NCBI RefSeq assembly: GCF_001027285.1
Contig: NZ_CP011509.1
Coordinates: 7,526,501 to 7,590,500 of the forward strand
Direction: 5' to 3'
Length of the DNA stretch: 64,000 nucleotides
Source: Archangium gephyra
GTDB lineage: Bacteria > Myxococcota > Myxococcia > Myxococcales > Myxococcaceae
In this document: positions 25,898 to 34,597 of the stretch, one piece after another
Layout: each line of letters opens with the position of its first letter
How positions within the stretch are numbered: position 1 is the stretch's first letter
Translations under genes and position numbers: made by a program
The notes under the pieces: generated by a model
What the model saw: the letters and a program-made list of their open reading frames with translations, nothing else
The model's database searches: none
What the model was told of the DNA's origin: nothing

Positions 25898-27079
25898 ATG
25901 ACGACCTCCGCCGCCGTGAAGTCCGCTGGAGAGCACCCGGTGCTCGCCGCCACCCGCCAACTCGCGCCCAGGGTTGCCGCCCGCTCCGAGGAGATCGAGT
26001 CAGCCCGCCGGCTTCCGGCCGATCTCGCCAACGAGCTGGCCCAGGCCGGACTCTTCCGCATGGTGGTGCCCGAGGCCTACGGAGGCCTCGAAATGCACCC
26101 GGCCCTCGTCATCGAGGCGGTCGAGATACTCGCGCGGGCGGACGGCTCGGCGGGCTGGTGCGTCATGATCGGCGCGTGCACGGCCATGTGCTCGGCGTGG
26201 CTGCCCGAGCCGCAGGCCCGCGTCATCTACGGAGCTCCGGACGTCATCACCGGCGGAGTGGCCGCCCCCCTCGGGCGTGCCGAGCTCGTCGAGGGCGGTT
26301 ACCGGGTCAGCGGGCGCTGGGCCTGGGCCAGTGGCAGCCAGAACTGCCGCTGGTTGGTGGGAGGCGCGGTGGTGACGAAGGACGGTGTCCCCCAGATGCG
26401 TGGGCCCGTGCCCGAGGTGCGCACGCTCTTCTTCCCCATCGAGGACGTGACGCTGCACGACACCTGGCACGCCTCGGGCCTGTGCGGCACGGGCAGCGGC
26501 GACATGGAGGTGAAGGACGTCTTCGTTCCCGCCGAGCGGAGCATATCGCTCATCACCGAGCGCCCACGCGTCGCTCGGCCCCTCTACGCCTTCCCCGCCT
26601 TCGGGCTGCTGGGGTTGGGCATTCCGGCCGTCGCGCTCGGAATCGCCCGCCGGGCCATCGACGAGCTGACGGCCCTGGCGAACCAGAAGAAGCTCATGAC
26701 CCACGGTGGCCAGTTGCTGGCCAGGCGGGCCGCGGTGCAGGAGGCGGTGGCCGAGGCCGAGGCCACCCTGCGGGCCGCACGCGCCTTCCTGCTGGAGACG
26801 GTGAACACCACCTTCGAGGCCGCCACGCGCGGTGAGGTGACGGTGAAGCACCGGGCGGAGCTGCGGCTGTCCTATACGCACGCCATGCGGAGCGCCGCGC
26901 GCGTGGTGGATCGGATGTACGAGGCGGCGGGAGGCACGGCCGTCTACCGCGCCAGCCCGTTGCAGCGCTGCCTGCGCGACATCCACGTGGCCACGCAGCA
27001 CGCCATGGTGGCCCCGTCCACGCTGGAGGTCATCGGCAGCGTCCTGCTCGGAGTGGACGCCAACACGGTCATGCTCTGA
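25898..27079 (+). CDS. Acyl-CoA dehydrogenase-family flavoprotein
   Basis: A 393-residue enzyme of the acyl-CoA dehydrogenase fold. The N-terminal helical domain includes PADLANELAQAGLFRMVVPE and the C-terminal four-helix domain is of the shorter type seen in flavin-dependent hydroxylases (HsaA/DszC group), with VDRMYEAAGGTAVYRASPLQ near the end. The middle WASGSQNCRWLVGGA and FFPIEDVTLHDTW fit that group. It may therefore be a reduced-flavin monooxygenase and not a beta-oxidation enzyme. ATG 25898 is chosen. The GNAT gene follows after 23 bases and may be co-transcribed. Confidence 0.85.
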   Translation: MTTSAAVKSAGEHPVLAATRQLAPRVAARSEEIESARRLPADLANELAQAGLFRMVVPEAYGGLEMHPALVIEAVEILARADGSAGWCVMIGACTAMCSAWLPEPQARVIYGAPDVITGGVAAPLGRAELVEGGYRVSGRWAWASGSQNCRWLVGGAVVTKDGVPQMRGPVPEVRTLFFPIEDVTLHDTWHASGLCGTGSGDMEVKDVFVPAERSISLITERPRVARPLYAFPAFGLLGLGIPAVALGIARRAIDELTALANQKKLMTHGGQLLARRAAVQEAVAEAEATLRAARAFLLETVNTTFEAATRGEVTVKHRAELRLSYTHAMRSAARVVDRMYEAAGGTAVYRASPLQRCLRDIHVATQHAMVAPSTLEVIGSVLLGVDANTVML

Positions 27080-27102
27080 GGGGGCCATGCTAGCGTCCGC
27101 GC

Positions 27103-27882
27103 ATGCCGACCGGTGATCTCGAGACCAGGGCCGAGCGCCTCCGCGAGGTAGTGGAGACGCCCCGGAGAGCCTACCTCCCGCTGCCGGACACGCAGGTGAT
27201 CGAGCGTCCCGGCTGGCTGCAGCTCCTCACGCCCTCGCTGCGCCAGGGAGGCCTCAACGAGGTGGCGTACTCGGCCCTGGACGAGAAGGAGGCGGACGCC
27301 GTCATCGACGAGACGCTGGAGCAATACCGCCGCCTCGGGCTGCGCTTCCGGTGGACCGTGGGACCCGACAGCCGGCCCGCGGATCTGGCCGAGCGGCTCG
27401 AACGCCGGGGCATGCGGCGGAACGAGACGCTGGGGATGATCCGTGGGACCTCGGTACCGGCCAGTGCCGAGGGGGACATCACCGTGGAGCAGGTGGACGA
27501 GCACACGGTGGAGGAGTACTCGCGAACCATGGGCGAGGGCTGGGGAATGGACCCGGAGCCGATCACCGCGTTCAACCGGCTCGTGCTCAGCCACCCCGGC
27601 CGGCGCCATCGCCTCTTCCTGGCGCGGTATCGGGGTGTGCCCGCGGGCACGGCGGGGCTCGTCACCTTCGAGCGCTCCGTGTACCTGCTCGGGGGAGTCG
27701 TGCTCCCGGCCTTCCGTGGACGCGGGCTGTACCGGGCCCTCGTGACGGAGCGGCTCGGCTATGCGGCAGGACGGGGCATTCCCTTCGCCACCATCCACGC
27801 CCGAGCGAGCACCTCCGCGCCGCTGCTGGAGCGCTTCGGCTTCGAGACGCTCTGCCGGTTTCCGATCTTCACCAACGACTGA
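27103..27882 (+). CDS. GNAT-family N-acetyltransferase
   Basis: A 259-residue protein with a C-terminal GNAT domain. The acetyl-CoA loop is seen as VLPAFRGRGLYRALV, preceded by the strand VYLLGGVV, and the C-terminal ASTSAPLLERFGFETLCRFP is the usual last strand pair. The N-terminal half (SLRQGGLNEVAYSALDEKEA) resembles a second, degenerate GNAT-like lobe. The substrate is unknown. It lies 23 bases downstream of the acyl-CoA dehydrogenase-like gene and is probably its operon partner. Confidence 0.88.
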   Translation: MPTGDLETRAERLREVVETPRRAYLPLPDTQVIERPGWLQLLTPSLRQGGLNEVAYSALDEKEADAVIDETLEQYRRLGLRFRWTVGPDSRPADLAERLERRGMRRNETLGMIRGTSVPASAEGDITVEQVDEHTVEEYSRTMGEGWGMDPEPITAFNRLVLSHPGRRHRLFLARYRGVPAGTAGLVTFERSVYLLGGVVLPAFRGRGLYRALVTERLGYAAGRGIPFATIHARASTSAPLLERFGFETLCRFPIFTND

Positions 27883-27969
27883 CGTCCGAGAGCCCGAAAA
27901 GCCGAAGGGCCCGGCCCCCGAGGTCTCCCCCGGGATGCCGAGCCCCTGGCACCACACGTCAGCGCTGCC

Positions 27970-30174
27970 TCAGTGGGCCTTCATGTCCATGCGGACCGGC
28001 CCCTCGCCACCCGACGAGGACGACCCGGAGCCCGAGCCCGTCACGGACACGGTCCCGGTCTTCTCATCCGCCATGGCGGCCTTCTCGAGGGCGGCCTTCT
28101 CCATGGCCAGCTTCATCAGCGCGCTCTCGTCGGCGGCGCGGCGGGCCTCGCGCTCCTTGTAGCGGCGGATGGCCGGGGCCATGATCTCCCCAATGAGGCC
28201 CCGGTAGTCCATGCCGGCGCCCTGCGCGATGAGCACCAGGTCGCTCCACCCCGGAGTGAGACCCGGCAGCGGGTTGCACTCGATGAAGTAGATGCGGCCC
28301 TTGTCGTCCATGCGGAAGTCGATGCGCGCCACGTCCCGGCATCCCAGCGCCATGAACGAGCCACGCGCCGCCGCCCTCAGCTTCTCCAGCAGCGCGGGCT
28401 CCAGCTTCGCCGGCGCGTCGTAGCGGATGCGATCCGTCCAATCCAGCTTGTGCTCGAAGCTGTAGATGGGCGTCTTGTCCGCCTTGTCCAGGAAGACGAT
28501 CTCCATGGGCGGCAGCACGCGCGGGCGGCGCTCGCCCAGCAGGCCCACCGTGAACTCACGCCCGCCGATGTACTCCTCGATGAGCGCCGGCTGCTGGTAC
28601 TTGGTGACGATCTCCTTCACCACCTCGCGCAGCTCCGCCTCGTTGTGGCAGACGCTCTTGCTCACCACGCCCTTGGAGGAGCCCTCGGCCACCGGCTTCA
28701 CCATCAGCGGGAAGCTGGTGAACTCCTTGTTGAGCCGCTCCTTGCCCGTGTGCATCAGCTGGAAGTTGGGCGTGTGGATGCCCGCCTGGCGGACGATCTT
28801 CTTCGCCAGCGCCTTGTCCAGCGCGATGGACAGCGTGGCCGGATCCGAGCCCGTGTACGGGATGTCCAGCAGCTCCAGCATGGCCGGCACCTGGCTCTCG
28901 CGGTTGCGGCCCTTGAAGCCCTCGGCGATGTTGAAGACGATGTCCAGCGGCGTGCTCGCCAGCACGCTGGGCAGCTCCGCCGTCGCCTCCAGGTCCACCA
29001 CCTCGTGGCCCCACGAGGCGATGGCCTCGCGGATGGCCTGCAGCGTGGTGGGCGAGTCGTACTCGGCCTCGCTGTCCTCCACCGCCTGGCCGTCCAACGC
29101 CGGCTTCACGCGCTTGACGTTGTAGGTGAAGCCCACGCGCAGTGGGCCCGTCTTGCGCGCCGGCTTGCCCTGGCGCTTGCCGTCCTTGATCTTGTTGCGC
29201 CGCGCCGCGCTCTGGATGATGGCGCCCACCACCCCGTCCAGGTGCATGCCCTCCATGGCCGCGGCGGCGTAGATGCCCGCGCCCGGCTCCAGGCTCGGCA
29301 GCGCGTTGATCTCCAGGAAGTACGGCACGCCCGCGTCGCTGAGCCGGAAGTCGATGCGGCCCAGATCCCGGCAGTCGACCGCCTGGAAGATCTTCTTCGA
29401 CATGTTGCGCATCTCCTCGGCCACCTTCGAGGGGATGTTGGCCGGGGCGCGCACCTTGACGGCGCTGTCCTTCTTCGTCTTCAGCTCGTAGTCGTAGATG
29501 GCGTACTTGCGGCCGGCGATGGCGGCCGGATCGATGTCGTACTCCGTCGGGCTGAGCACGCCGTCATGGTCGTTCTGCACCGCCGCCAGGTACGGGACGG
29601 TGATGTCCGTGCCACTGATGAACTCCTCGACCAGCACCCCGGCCGGGTAGCGCGCCAGCGCCTGGGACACCTTCTCGCGGGCCTGCTCGACCGTCTCGGC
29701 CACCGAGTCCTGGGTGATGCCCTTGGAGGAGCCCTCGAAGTTGGGCTTGATGATGACGGGGAAGCGCAGGTCCTCGGCCTTGAGCTCGTTGAGCTTCTCG
29801 ACGAACTGCCAGCCGGGAGTGCGGATGCCGTGCTTGGAGAGCACCAGCTTGGTGAGCTGCTTGTCCAGCGTCACCGCCAGCGCGTACGCGTCCGAGCCGG
29901 TGTACGCGAAGCCCAGCTCCTCGAAGAGCGCCGGGTAGAAGGCCTCGCGGAAGCGGCCGCGGCGGCCCTCGGCGATGTTGAAGATGAGGTCCGGGCTGTA
30001 GGCCTCGAGACGCGCGACGGTGCGGGAAGCCGGGCCGCTCACCTCGAAACGCTCGAGCCGGTGGCCGAGCCGCTCGATGGCCGAGGCCAGCGTGTTCACC
30101 GTCTCCTGGGTATCGAACTCCGCCTCGTCTTCCGAGTCGGACAACCTGAGGTTGTAGGTCAGCGCGATGCGCAA
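27970..30174 (-). CDS. Tandem D-alanine-D-alanine ligase-like (ATP-grasp) fusion protein
   Basis: A 734-residue protein made of two D-Ala-D-Ala ligase-like halves. Each half opens with an N-terminal strand (RIALTYNLRLSDSEDEAEFD; RVGFTYNVKRV), then LIFNIAEGRRGRFREA or IVFNIAEGFKGRNRES, YTGSD, the ATP-grasp Lys regions (IIKPNFEGSSKG; MVKPVAEGSSKG) and the metal-binding ends (IDFRLSDAG..FLEINALP; IDFRMDDKG..FIECNPLP). Both halves look catalytically complete. A Ser/Gly-rich tail ends the protein. The start is TTG 30174, chosen because AGAAGGGGAAA lies upstream and the fold begins there. It overlaps the RDD gene by 16 bases. The substrate may be a peptide other than D-Ala-D-Ala. Confidence 0.85.
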   Translation of the reverse strand: MRIALTYNLRLSDSEDEAEFDTQETVNTLASAIERLGHRLERFEVSGPASRTVARLEAYSPDLIFNIAEGRRGRFREAFYPALFEELGFAYTGSDAYALAVTLDKQLTKLVLSKHGIRTPGWQFVEKLNELKAEDLRFPVIIKPNFEGSSKGITQDSVAETVEQAREKVSQALARYPAGVLVEEFISGTDITVPYLAAVQNDHDGVLSPTEYDIDPAAIAGRKYAIYDYELKTKKDSAVKVRAPANIPSKVAEEMRNMSKKIFQAVDCRDLGRIDFRLSDAGVPYFLEINALPSLEPGAGIYAAAAMEGMHLDGVVGAIIQSAARRNKIKDGKRQGKPARKTGPLRVGFTYNVKRVKPALDGQAVEDSEAEYDSPTTLQAIREAIASWGHEVVDLEATAELPSVLASTPLDIVFNIAEGFKGRNRESQVPAMLELLDIPYTGSDPATLSIALDKALAKKIVRQAGIHTPNFQLMHTGKERLNKEFTSFPLMVKPVAEGSSKGVVSKSVCHNEAELREVVKEIVTKYQQPALIEEYIGGREFTVGLLGERRPRVLPPMEIVFLDKADKTPIYSFEHKLDWTDRIRYDAPAKLEPALLEKLRAAARGSFMALGCRDVARIDFRMDDKGRIYFIECNPLPGLTPGWSDLVLIAQGAGMDYRGLIGEIMAPAIRRYKEREARRAADESALMKLAMEKAALEKAAMADEKTGTVSVTGSGSGSSSSGGEGPVRMDMKAH

Positions 30175-30797
30175 GGCTTTCCCCTTCTGGACTTCTTGAA
30201 ATGGCGGATCCGGCGAAGCCGGGCCGCGGACAAGAACCTGCCTGGGACGCGAGCGGCCGTCACAGGTGTGCGTGCTGCAACCGTTGCTCCGGCGACGACC
30301 TTCCCGTCCACCACCTGCGTCTGGGCCCACGTATCCCCCAGCCGCCAGCCGAGCGGGTCCCTCACCACGCGCAAGGCCTCCACGCCGCCGATCACCACGA
30401 GGCCCGCGAGGCCCGCCACCGAGCCGAGGGGCGGCGGCATCATCCCCAGCAGGACGATGAGGGCCAGGGGCGCGTTGCGCAGGGTGCTGTCGCGGTGGCG
30501 GGCGGCCGACTGCGTGGGCAGGTGCATCACCTTCACGCCGAAGATGCGCTTGCCCACGCTCTGGCCCTGGAGCATGCCGTCGGCCAGCAGCAGGAAGAGC
30601 AGCGCCACCACCTCGCCGGCGGCGCCGCACACCACGCACAGGCCCCAGGCCACCGCGACGTCCACGAGGCGCGCGCCCGCCCGCATCCACAGCGAGGCCT
30701 TGGGATAGGGCGAGCCGGGAACCTCGTCTCCGTCGTGGACCACGCGCAGGCCGTGCCGGCGGTGGGTGGAGAAGACCTGATGATGGGAGGGGCTCAC
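30159..30797 (-). CDS. RDD-family membrane protein
   Basis: A 212-residue membrane protein of the RDD family. The domain hallmark is the Arg/Asp-rich start ASLWMRAGARLVDVAVAW, followed by hydrophobic segments (LCVVCGAAGEVVALLFLLLA; LALIVLLGMMPP; VAGLAGLVVI) and the short motif GQSVGKRIFGVKV. The function of RDD proteins is poorly defined. GTG 30797 is chosen because it overlaps the preceding stop codon as GTGA, a clear coupling signal. The C-terminal 60 residues are Arg-rich and overlap the ligase gene start. Confidence 0.85.
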   Translation of the reverse strand: MSPSHHQVFSTHRRHGLRVVHDGDEVPGSPYPKASLWMRAGARLVDVAVAWGLCVVCGAAGEVVALLFLLLADGMLQGQSVGKRIFGVKVMHLPTQSAARHRDSTLRNAPLALIVLLGMMPPPLGSVAGLAGLVVIGGVEALRVVRDPLGWRLGDTWAQTQVVDGKVVAGATVAARTPVTAARVPGRFLSAARLRRIRHFKKSRRGKPCASR

Positions 30798-31339
30798 TCT
30801 TCGGGCTCCAGGATGAGGCCCCACTCGGGGCGCTCGGGCTCGTCCAGGCCCGCGAGCTGCGCGAGCCGCTCATGGGCGCTCACCATGCCCGGAGGCCGCT
30901 GGTACGGGGAGGACGAGGCGGCGGCGTTGCCGGTGAAGTCCGGCGAGGCCACCAGTTGGGCGGTGGGCGAGCCCGTCTCGGACATCTGCCGCAGCCGGCC
31001 CCGCGCGCCCTCCACGTCCTGCGTGGCCGGCTCGCCCTCGCGGGTGAAGAAGACGAAGGCCATGGCGGGACGCTTGGAGGACTCGCGCATGGCGAACTGC
31101 ACCCCATCCAGGGTCCAGCCCCGGAGGCTCCACTCATTCACGGTGCGCTCGAGCGTCCCCTCGTCCACGGTGGACAGCTCGACGACCTTGTACTGGAGGG
31201 GCCCCGCGGGACGCACGGCGGACGCGGGGATGGCGGTGCGGGCGGCACCCGGGCGCTTGCCGGCGCGTGGGGTGCGCCGGGTCGCCGCCGGGGGTGCCGC
31301 CTTGCGAGGCGGGGGCCGTTTCTTCTTACGGGTGGCCAT
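30794..31339 (-). CDS. DUF4177-domain protein with a basic N-terminus
   Basis: A 181-residue cytoplasmic protein. Residues 47-98 (LQYKVVELSTVDEGTLERTV ... WSLRGWTLDGVQFAM) match the DUF4177 domain, a small domain of unknown function. The N-terminal 45 residues are Lys/Arg/Pro/Ala-rich (MATRKKKRPPPRKAAPPAAT), which suggests nucleic acid or membrane contact. It is the first gene of a three-gene minus-strand operon with the RDD protein and the tandem ATP-grasp ligase, coupled by a GTGA overlap. The operon context suggests a common role, not yet defined. Confidence 0.8.
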   Translation of the reverse strand: MATRKKKRPPPRKAAPPAATRRTPRAGKRPGAARTAIPASAVRPAGPLQYKVVELSTVDEGTLERTVNEWSLRGWTLDGVQFAMRESSKRPAMAFVFFTREGEPATQDVEGARGRLRQMSETGSPTAQLVASPDFTGNAAASSSPYQRPPGMVSAHERLAQLAGLDEPERPEWGLILEPEE

Positions 31340-31372
31340 GGGACGATTCTGTAGAGGTGCCGTGCCCGAGCG

Positions 31373-32344
31373 TCAACCGAGCAGCTTCGCGGCTTCCAGC
31401 GCGTGGTACGTGATGATGAGATCTGAACCCGCGCGCTTGATGGAGGTGAGAATCTCCAGCATCAGTCGATCTCCGTCGATCCACCCGTTCTGCGCGGCGG
31501 CCTTCACCATGGAGTACTCGGCGGACACGTTGTAGGCGACCACCGGCACGTCCACCCGCTCGCGCACCCGGTGGATGACGTCCAGGTAGGACAGCGCGGG
31601 CTTGACCATGATCATGTCCGCGCCCTCCTCGAGGTCGAGGTCGGTCTCCTTGAGGGCCTCGCGCACGTTGCCCGGGTCCATCTGGTGGGTGCGCCGGTCG
31701 CCGAACTGGGGCGTGCTCTGGGCGGCCTCGCGGAAGGGCCCGTAGAAGGCCGAGGCGTACTTGACGGCGTAGGAGAGGATGGGGACCTCGGTGAGCTTCA
31801 CCTCGTCCAGCGCCGAGCGGATGGAGGCCACGCGCCCGTCCATCATGTCCGAGGGGGCGATGATGTCCGCGCCGGCCTGGGCGCACGTCACCGCCATCTG
31901 CGAGAGCAGCGGCAGCGTGGCGTCATTGGCGACGTGGCCGCCCTCGATGATGCCGCAGTGGCCGTGGTCGGTGTACTCGCACAGGCACACGTCGGCGATG
32001 ACGAGCATGTCCGGCAGGGCGCTCTTGATCTCCCGGATGGCGCGCTGGACGATGCCCTCGCGCGCGTAGGCCTGGGAGCCCTGGGCGTCCTTGTGATGGG
32101 GGATGCCGAAGAGGAGCACCGCGGGCACGCCGAGCGCGTGGGCCTGCCTGGCCTCGGCGACGGCATGCTCCACCGAGAGGTTGGAGATGCCGGGCATGGA
32201 GCCGATGGGGCGGCGGATGTCGCGGCCCTCGACGACGAAGAGCGGATAGATGAAGTCCGAGGGCGCGAGCGTGGTCTCGCGCACCATCTCACGGAGGGCC
32301 GGACTGCGGCGCAGCCGGCGGGGTCGGTGGATCGGATAAGCCAT
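31373..32344 (-). CDS. hemB: Delta-aminolevulinic acid dehydratase (porphobilinogen synthase)
   Basis: Condenses two 5-aminolevulinate molecules to porphobilinogen in haem and corrinoid synthesis. The catalytic Lys residues lie in [17 protein letters not shown] and [12 protein letters not shown]. The metal site [12 protein letters not shown] keeps three Cys, so the enzyme is probably zinc-dependent. Length (323) is normal. ATG 32344 is chosen; longer open frames upstream run through a small gene on the same strand. A dyad ACGGTATAAACCGT lies at 32351-32364, and its TTTATA could be a -10 element so close to the ATG that the messenger would be nearly leaderless. Confidence 0.96.
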   Translation of the reverse strand: MAYPIHRPRRLRRSPALREMVRETTLAPSDFIYPLFVVEGRDIRRPIGSMPGISNLSVEHAVAEARQAHALGVPAVLLFGIPHHKDAQGSQAYAREGIVQRAIREIKSALPDMLVIADVCLCEYTDHGHCGIIEGGHVANDATLPLLSQMAVTCAQAGADIIAPSDMMDGRVASIRSALDEVKLTEVPILSYAVKYASAFYGPFREAAQSTPQFGDRRTHQMDPGNVREALKETDLDLEEGADMIMVKPALSYLDVIHRVRERVDVPVVAYNVSAEYSMVKAAAQNGWIDGDRLMLEILTSIKRAGSDLIITYHALEAAKLLG

Positions 32345-32403
32345 GTGCCGACGGTATAAACCGTTGGCGGCCACCGGAAAGGAAATCGCCGGTTCAGGGC
32401 TGC

Positions 32404-32613
32404 TCAGACAGCGGCCAGGCGCCAGCTCTCGTCGAGCCAGCTGCGCTGCCTGGACATCCGAGCGGCCATGCGTTCGGCCAGCTCCGCCTCGTGGACGGCG
32501 CGGGCATAGCGCGTGCGGGCCGCCTCGGTGTTCTCGCGCAGACAGCGCTCCGCCTCGGCCAGCTCCCGGCGCGCCGCGTACAGCTCCTGCTCCATCAGCT
32601 TGATCGTGGACAT
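32404..32613 (-). CDS. Small coiled-coil protein, 69 residues
   Basis: A short, strongly helical protein: [20 protein letters not shown] and heptad-like Leu/Ala/Glu spacing through [20 protein letters not shown]. There is no signal, Cys motif or membrane segment. ATG 32613 has GGAGG nine bases upstream, better than any longer start. The function is unknown; it may bind or brace a larger protein. It lies 59 bases upstream of hemB on the same strand. Confidence 0.78.
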   Translation of the reverse strand: MSTIKLMEQELYAARRELAEAERCLRENTEAARTRYARAVHEAELAERMAARMSRQRSWLDESWRLAAV

Positions 32614-32855
32614 GGGGTGTTGCCTCCTGTGCTTCACGGGTTGTGCACACCCCGGGCCATGCAGTCGCACCCCGCAAGGGCGCGAAACCACGAAGGTCGG
32701 AAAAGTTGGGAGCTCCAAGCACCCGGAAAAAAGGTGCGAACCGCATTTCCCGGGTGCGCAGAGGGGCTCGCGAGCGGCCGGGACACGGGCTCGGACGGTG
32801 GCTTGTGTGGCATGCAGGGCAATCGCGGGCCGTGCTCCGTCGTAGAGTGCGCATC

Positions 32856-33764
32856 GTGCCAGCCATCGAAGTCATCGGACTCCGTAAGACCTACCGGCGA
32901 GCGTTCCGCCAAGGACACGAGGCTCTGCGGGGTGTGGACCTCTCCGTGCCAGAGGGCAGCGCGTTCGGGCTGATCGGCCCCAACGGCGCGGGGAAGACGA
33001 CGTTCATCAAGAGCATCCTGGGGATCGTCCAGCCCACGGAGGGGACGGTGCGGGTGCTCGGCGGTTCGCCCGAGGATCCGCGGATCCGGGCGCGCATCGG
33101 CTACCTGCCCGAGCGGCTGCACCTGCCGGGCTCGTGGCTGGCGCCGGTCTTCCTGGGGACGGTGGCGGGCCTCAAGGGGCTCAAGCCGGACAAGGCCGCG
33201 AACCTGCGCCTGCTGGAGCGGGTGGGCCTGGGGGACGCGCTGGGCCGGCGCATCGGCGGGTATTCGAAGGGCATGCGGCAGCGGCTGGGGCTGGCGGCGG
33301 CGATGCTGGGCAGCCCGGACCTGCTCATCCTGGACGAGCCCACGGACGGCATCGATCCGATGGGCCGCGTGGAGGTGCGGCGGATCCTCCAGGAGGAGGT
33401 GCAGCGCGGCACGACCCTGTTCCTCAACTCGCACCTGCTGGCGGAGACCGAGCGGCTGTGCGATCGGGTGGCGGTCCTCGGGAACGGCAAGGTGCTGCGC
33501 GAGGGGCGGCTGGAGGAGTTGGCGCGGAGCGGTGCACGGTGGGTGGTGCGCTTCGCCCCGGGAGTGGACGCGGGCGCGCTGGGCGCGGCGGGCTTCACGG
33601 CGGCGGGCACCGAGGGCCAGTACCACGTGGAGGCGGCGGACGCGGCGGGGCTGAACGCGGCGCTGGACAAGGCGCGGGCGGCGGGCGCGCTGCTGGTGGA
33701 GCTCAAGCGGGACGGGCAGGACCTGGAGGCCGTGCTGGCCTCGGCCATGGGGGTGGCGGCATGA
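32856..33764 (+). CDS. ABC transporter ATP-binding protein
   Basis: The ATPase of an ABC-2-type exporter, 302 residues. Walker A is GPNGAGKTT, the signature motif is YSKGMRQR, and Walker [14 protein letters not shown] is followed by the switch His in LNSHLLAET. Its C-terminal 80 residues ([18 protein letters not shown]) form the accessory domain common in Nod/CcmA/YhaQ-like exporters. GTG 32856 is preferred. Its stop overlaps the permease start as ATGA, so the two are coupled. Confidence 0.93.
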   Translation: MPAIEVIGLRKTYRRAFRQGHEALRGVDLSVPEGSAFGLIGPNGAGKTTFIKSILGIVQPTEGTVRVLGGSPEDPRIRARIGYLPERLHLPGSWLAPVFLGTVAGLKGLKPDKAANLRLLERVGLGDALGRRIGGYSKGMRQRLGLAAAMLGSPDLLILDEPTDGIDPMGRVEVRRILQEEVQRGTTLFLNSHLLAETERLCDRVAVLGNGKVLREGRLEELARSGARWVVRFAPGVDAGALGAAGFTAAGTEGQYHVEAADAAGLNAALDKARAAGALLVELKRDGQDLEAVLASAMGVAA

Positions 33765-34597
33765 ATGGCGTGCTGGGAATCGCGGGGTACGTGTTGCGCG
33801 AGGCGGCCTCGCGCAAGTTCATCCTGGCCTTCCTGCTGGGCGTCACGGGCGTGCTGGTGACGCTGTCGCTGAGCCTGAAGATCGAGGTGGTGGACGGGGC
33901 GCTGGCGGCCTCGCGGCTGTTCGGCGAGGTGATGGACATCAACATCCGAGCGGTGGACGTGGCGCTCAAGCCGGTGTTCATGGCGGCGGCGGGCCTCGTG
34001 TTCTACGGGGGCATCCTGTTCGGCATCGTCTCGTGCTGTGACTTCGCGCCGAGCCTGCTGTCGCCGGGCCGCATCGAGCACCTGCTCGCCCTGCCCTTGC
34101 GCCGCTGGCACATCCTGGCGGGCACGTTCGTGGGGGTGATGGTGCTGGCGCTGTCCGGGTCGCTGTACGGCTCGGTGGGGCTGGTGCTCATCTTCGGGGT
34201 GAAGACGGGCTACTGGACGGTGGGGCCGGTGATCGCGGCGCTGCTGGCGTGCGTGAGCTTCGCGGCGGTGTACGCGGTGATGCTGACGACGGCGACGCTG
34301 ATCCGCAGCTCGGCCCTGTGCGCGGCGCTGGGGGGCCTCACGCTGGTGGCGGGCATCATCGCGGGCTTCCGGACGAAGATCGCGCCCTTCCTCGAGGACG
34401 GGCTGAGCCGGGAGCTCTTCAAGGGCGCGACGCTGGTGCTGCCGCGGCTGTCCGCGCTGGCGAGGGCGGGAATGGACCTGGCGGCCTCGACGCCGTTGGG
34501 GGTGCAGTCGCTGACGATGCTGTTGGCGGGAGTGTTCGTGTTCGGCATGGGCGTGCTGGCCCTGGGTTTCTGGTGGTTCGAGGGGAGGGATTACTGA
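33761..34597 (+). CDS. ABC transporter permease
   Basis: The membrane partner of the preceding ATPase, 278 residues with six predicted membrane segments: FILAFLLGVTGVLVTLSLSL, FMAAAGLVFYGGILFGIVSC, FVGVMVLALSGSLYGSVGLV, VIAALLACVSFAAVYAVM, AALGGLTLVAGIIAGF and MLLAGVFVFGMGVLALGF. This is the ABC-2 permease layout. The start overlaps the ATPase stop (ATGA), and its own stop overlaps the next start (TGATG). The cargo is unknown. Confidence 0.88.
   Translation: MNGVLGIAGYVLREAASRKFILAFLLGVTGVLVTLSLSLKIEVVDGALAASRLFGEVMDINIRAVDVALKPVFMAAAGLVFYGGILFGIVSCCDFAPSLLSPGRIEHLLALPLRRWHILAGTFVGVMVLALSGSLYGSVGLVLIFGVKTGYWTVGPVIAALLACVSFAAVYAVMLTTATLIRSSALCAALGGLTLVAGIIAGFRTKIAPFLEDGLSRELFKGATLVLPRLSALARAGMDLAASTPLGVQSLTMLLAGVFVFGMGVLALGFWWFEGRDY

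Noticed and set aside
32719-32757. Inverted repeat GCACCCGG ... CCGGGTGC before the ABC transporter operon
   Set aside because: Eight-base arms with a 23-base loop in GC-rich DNA are weak evidence, and no promoter elements align with it.
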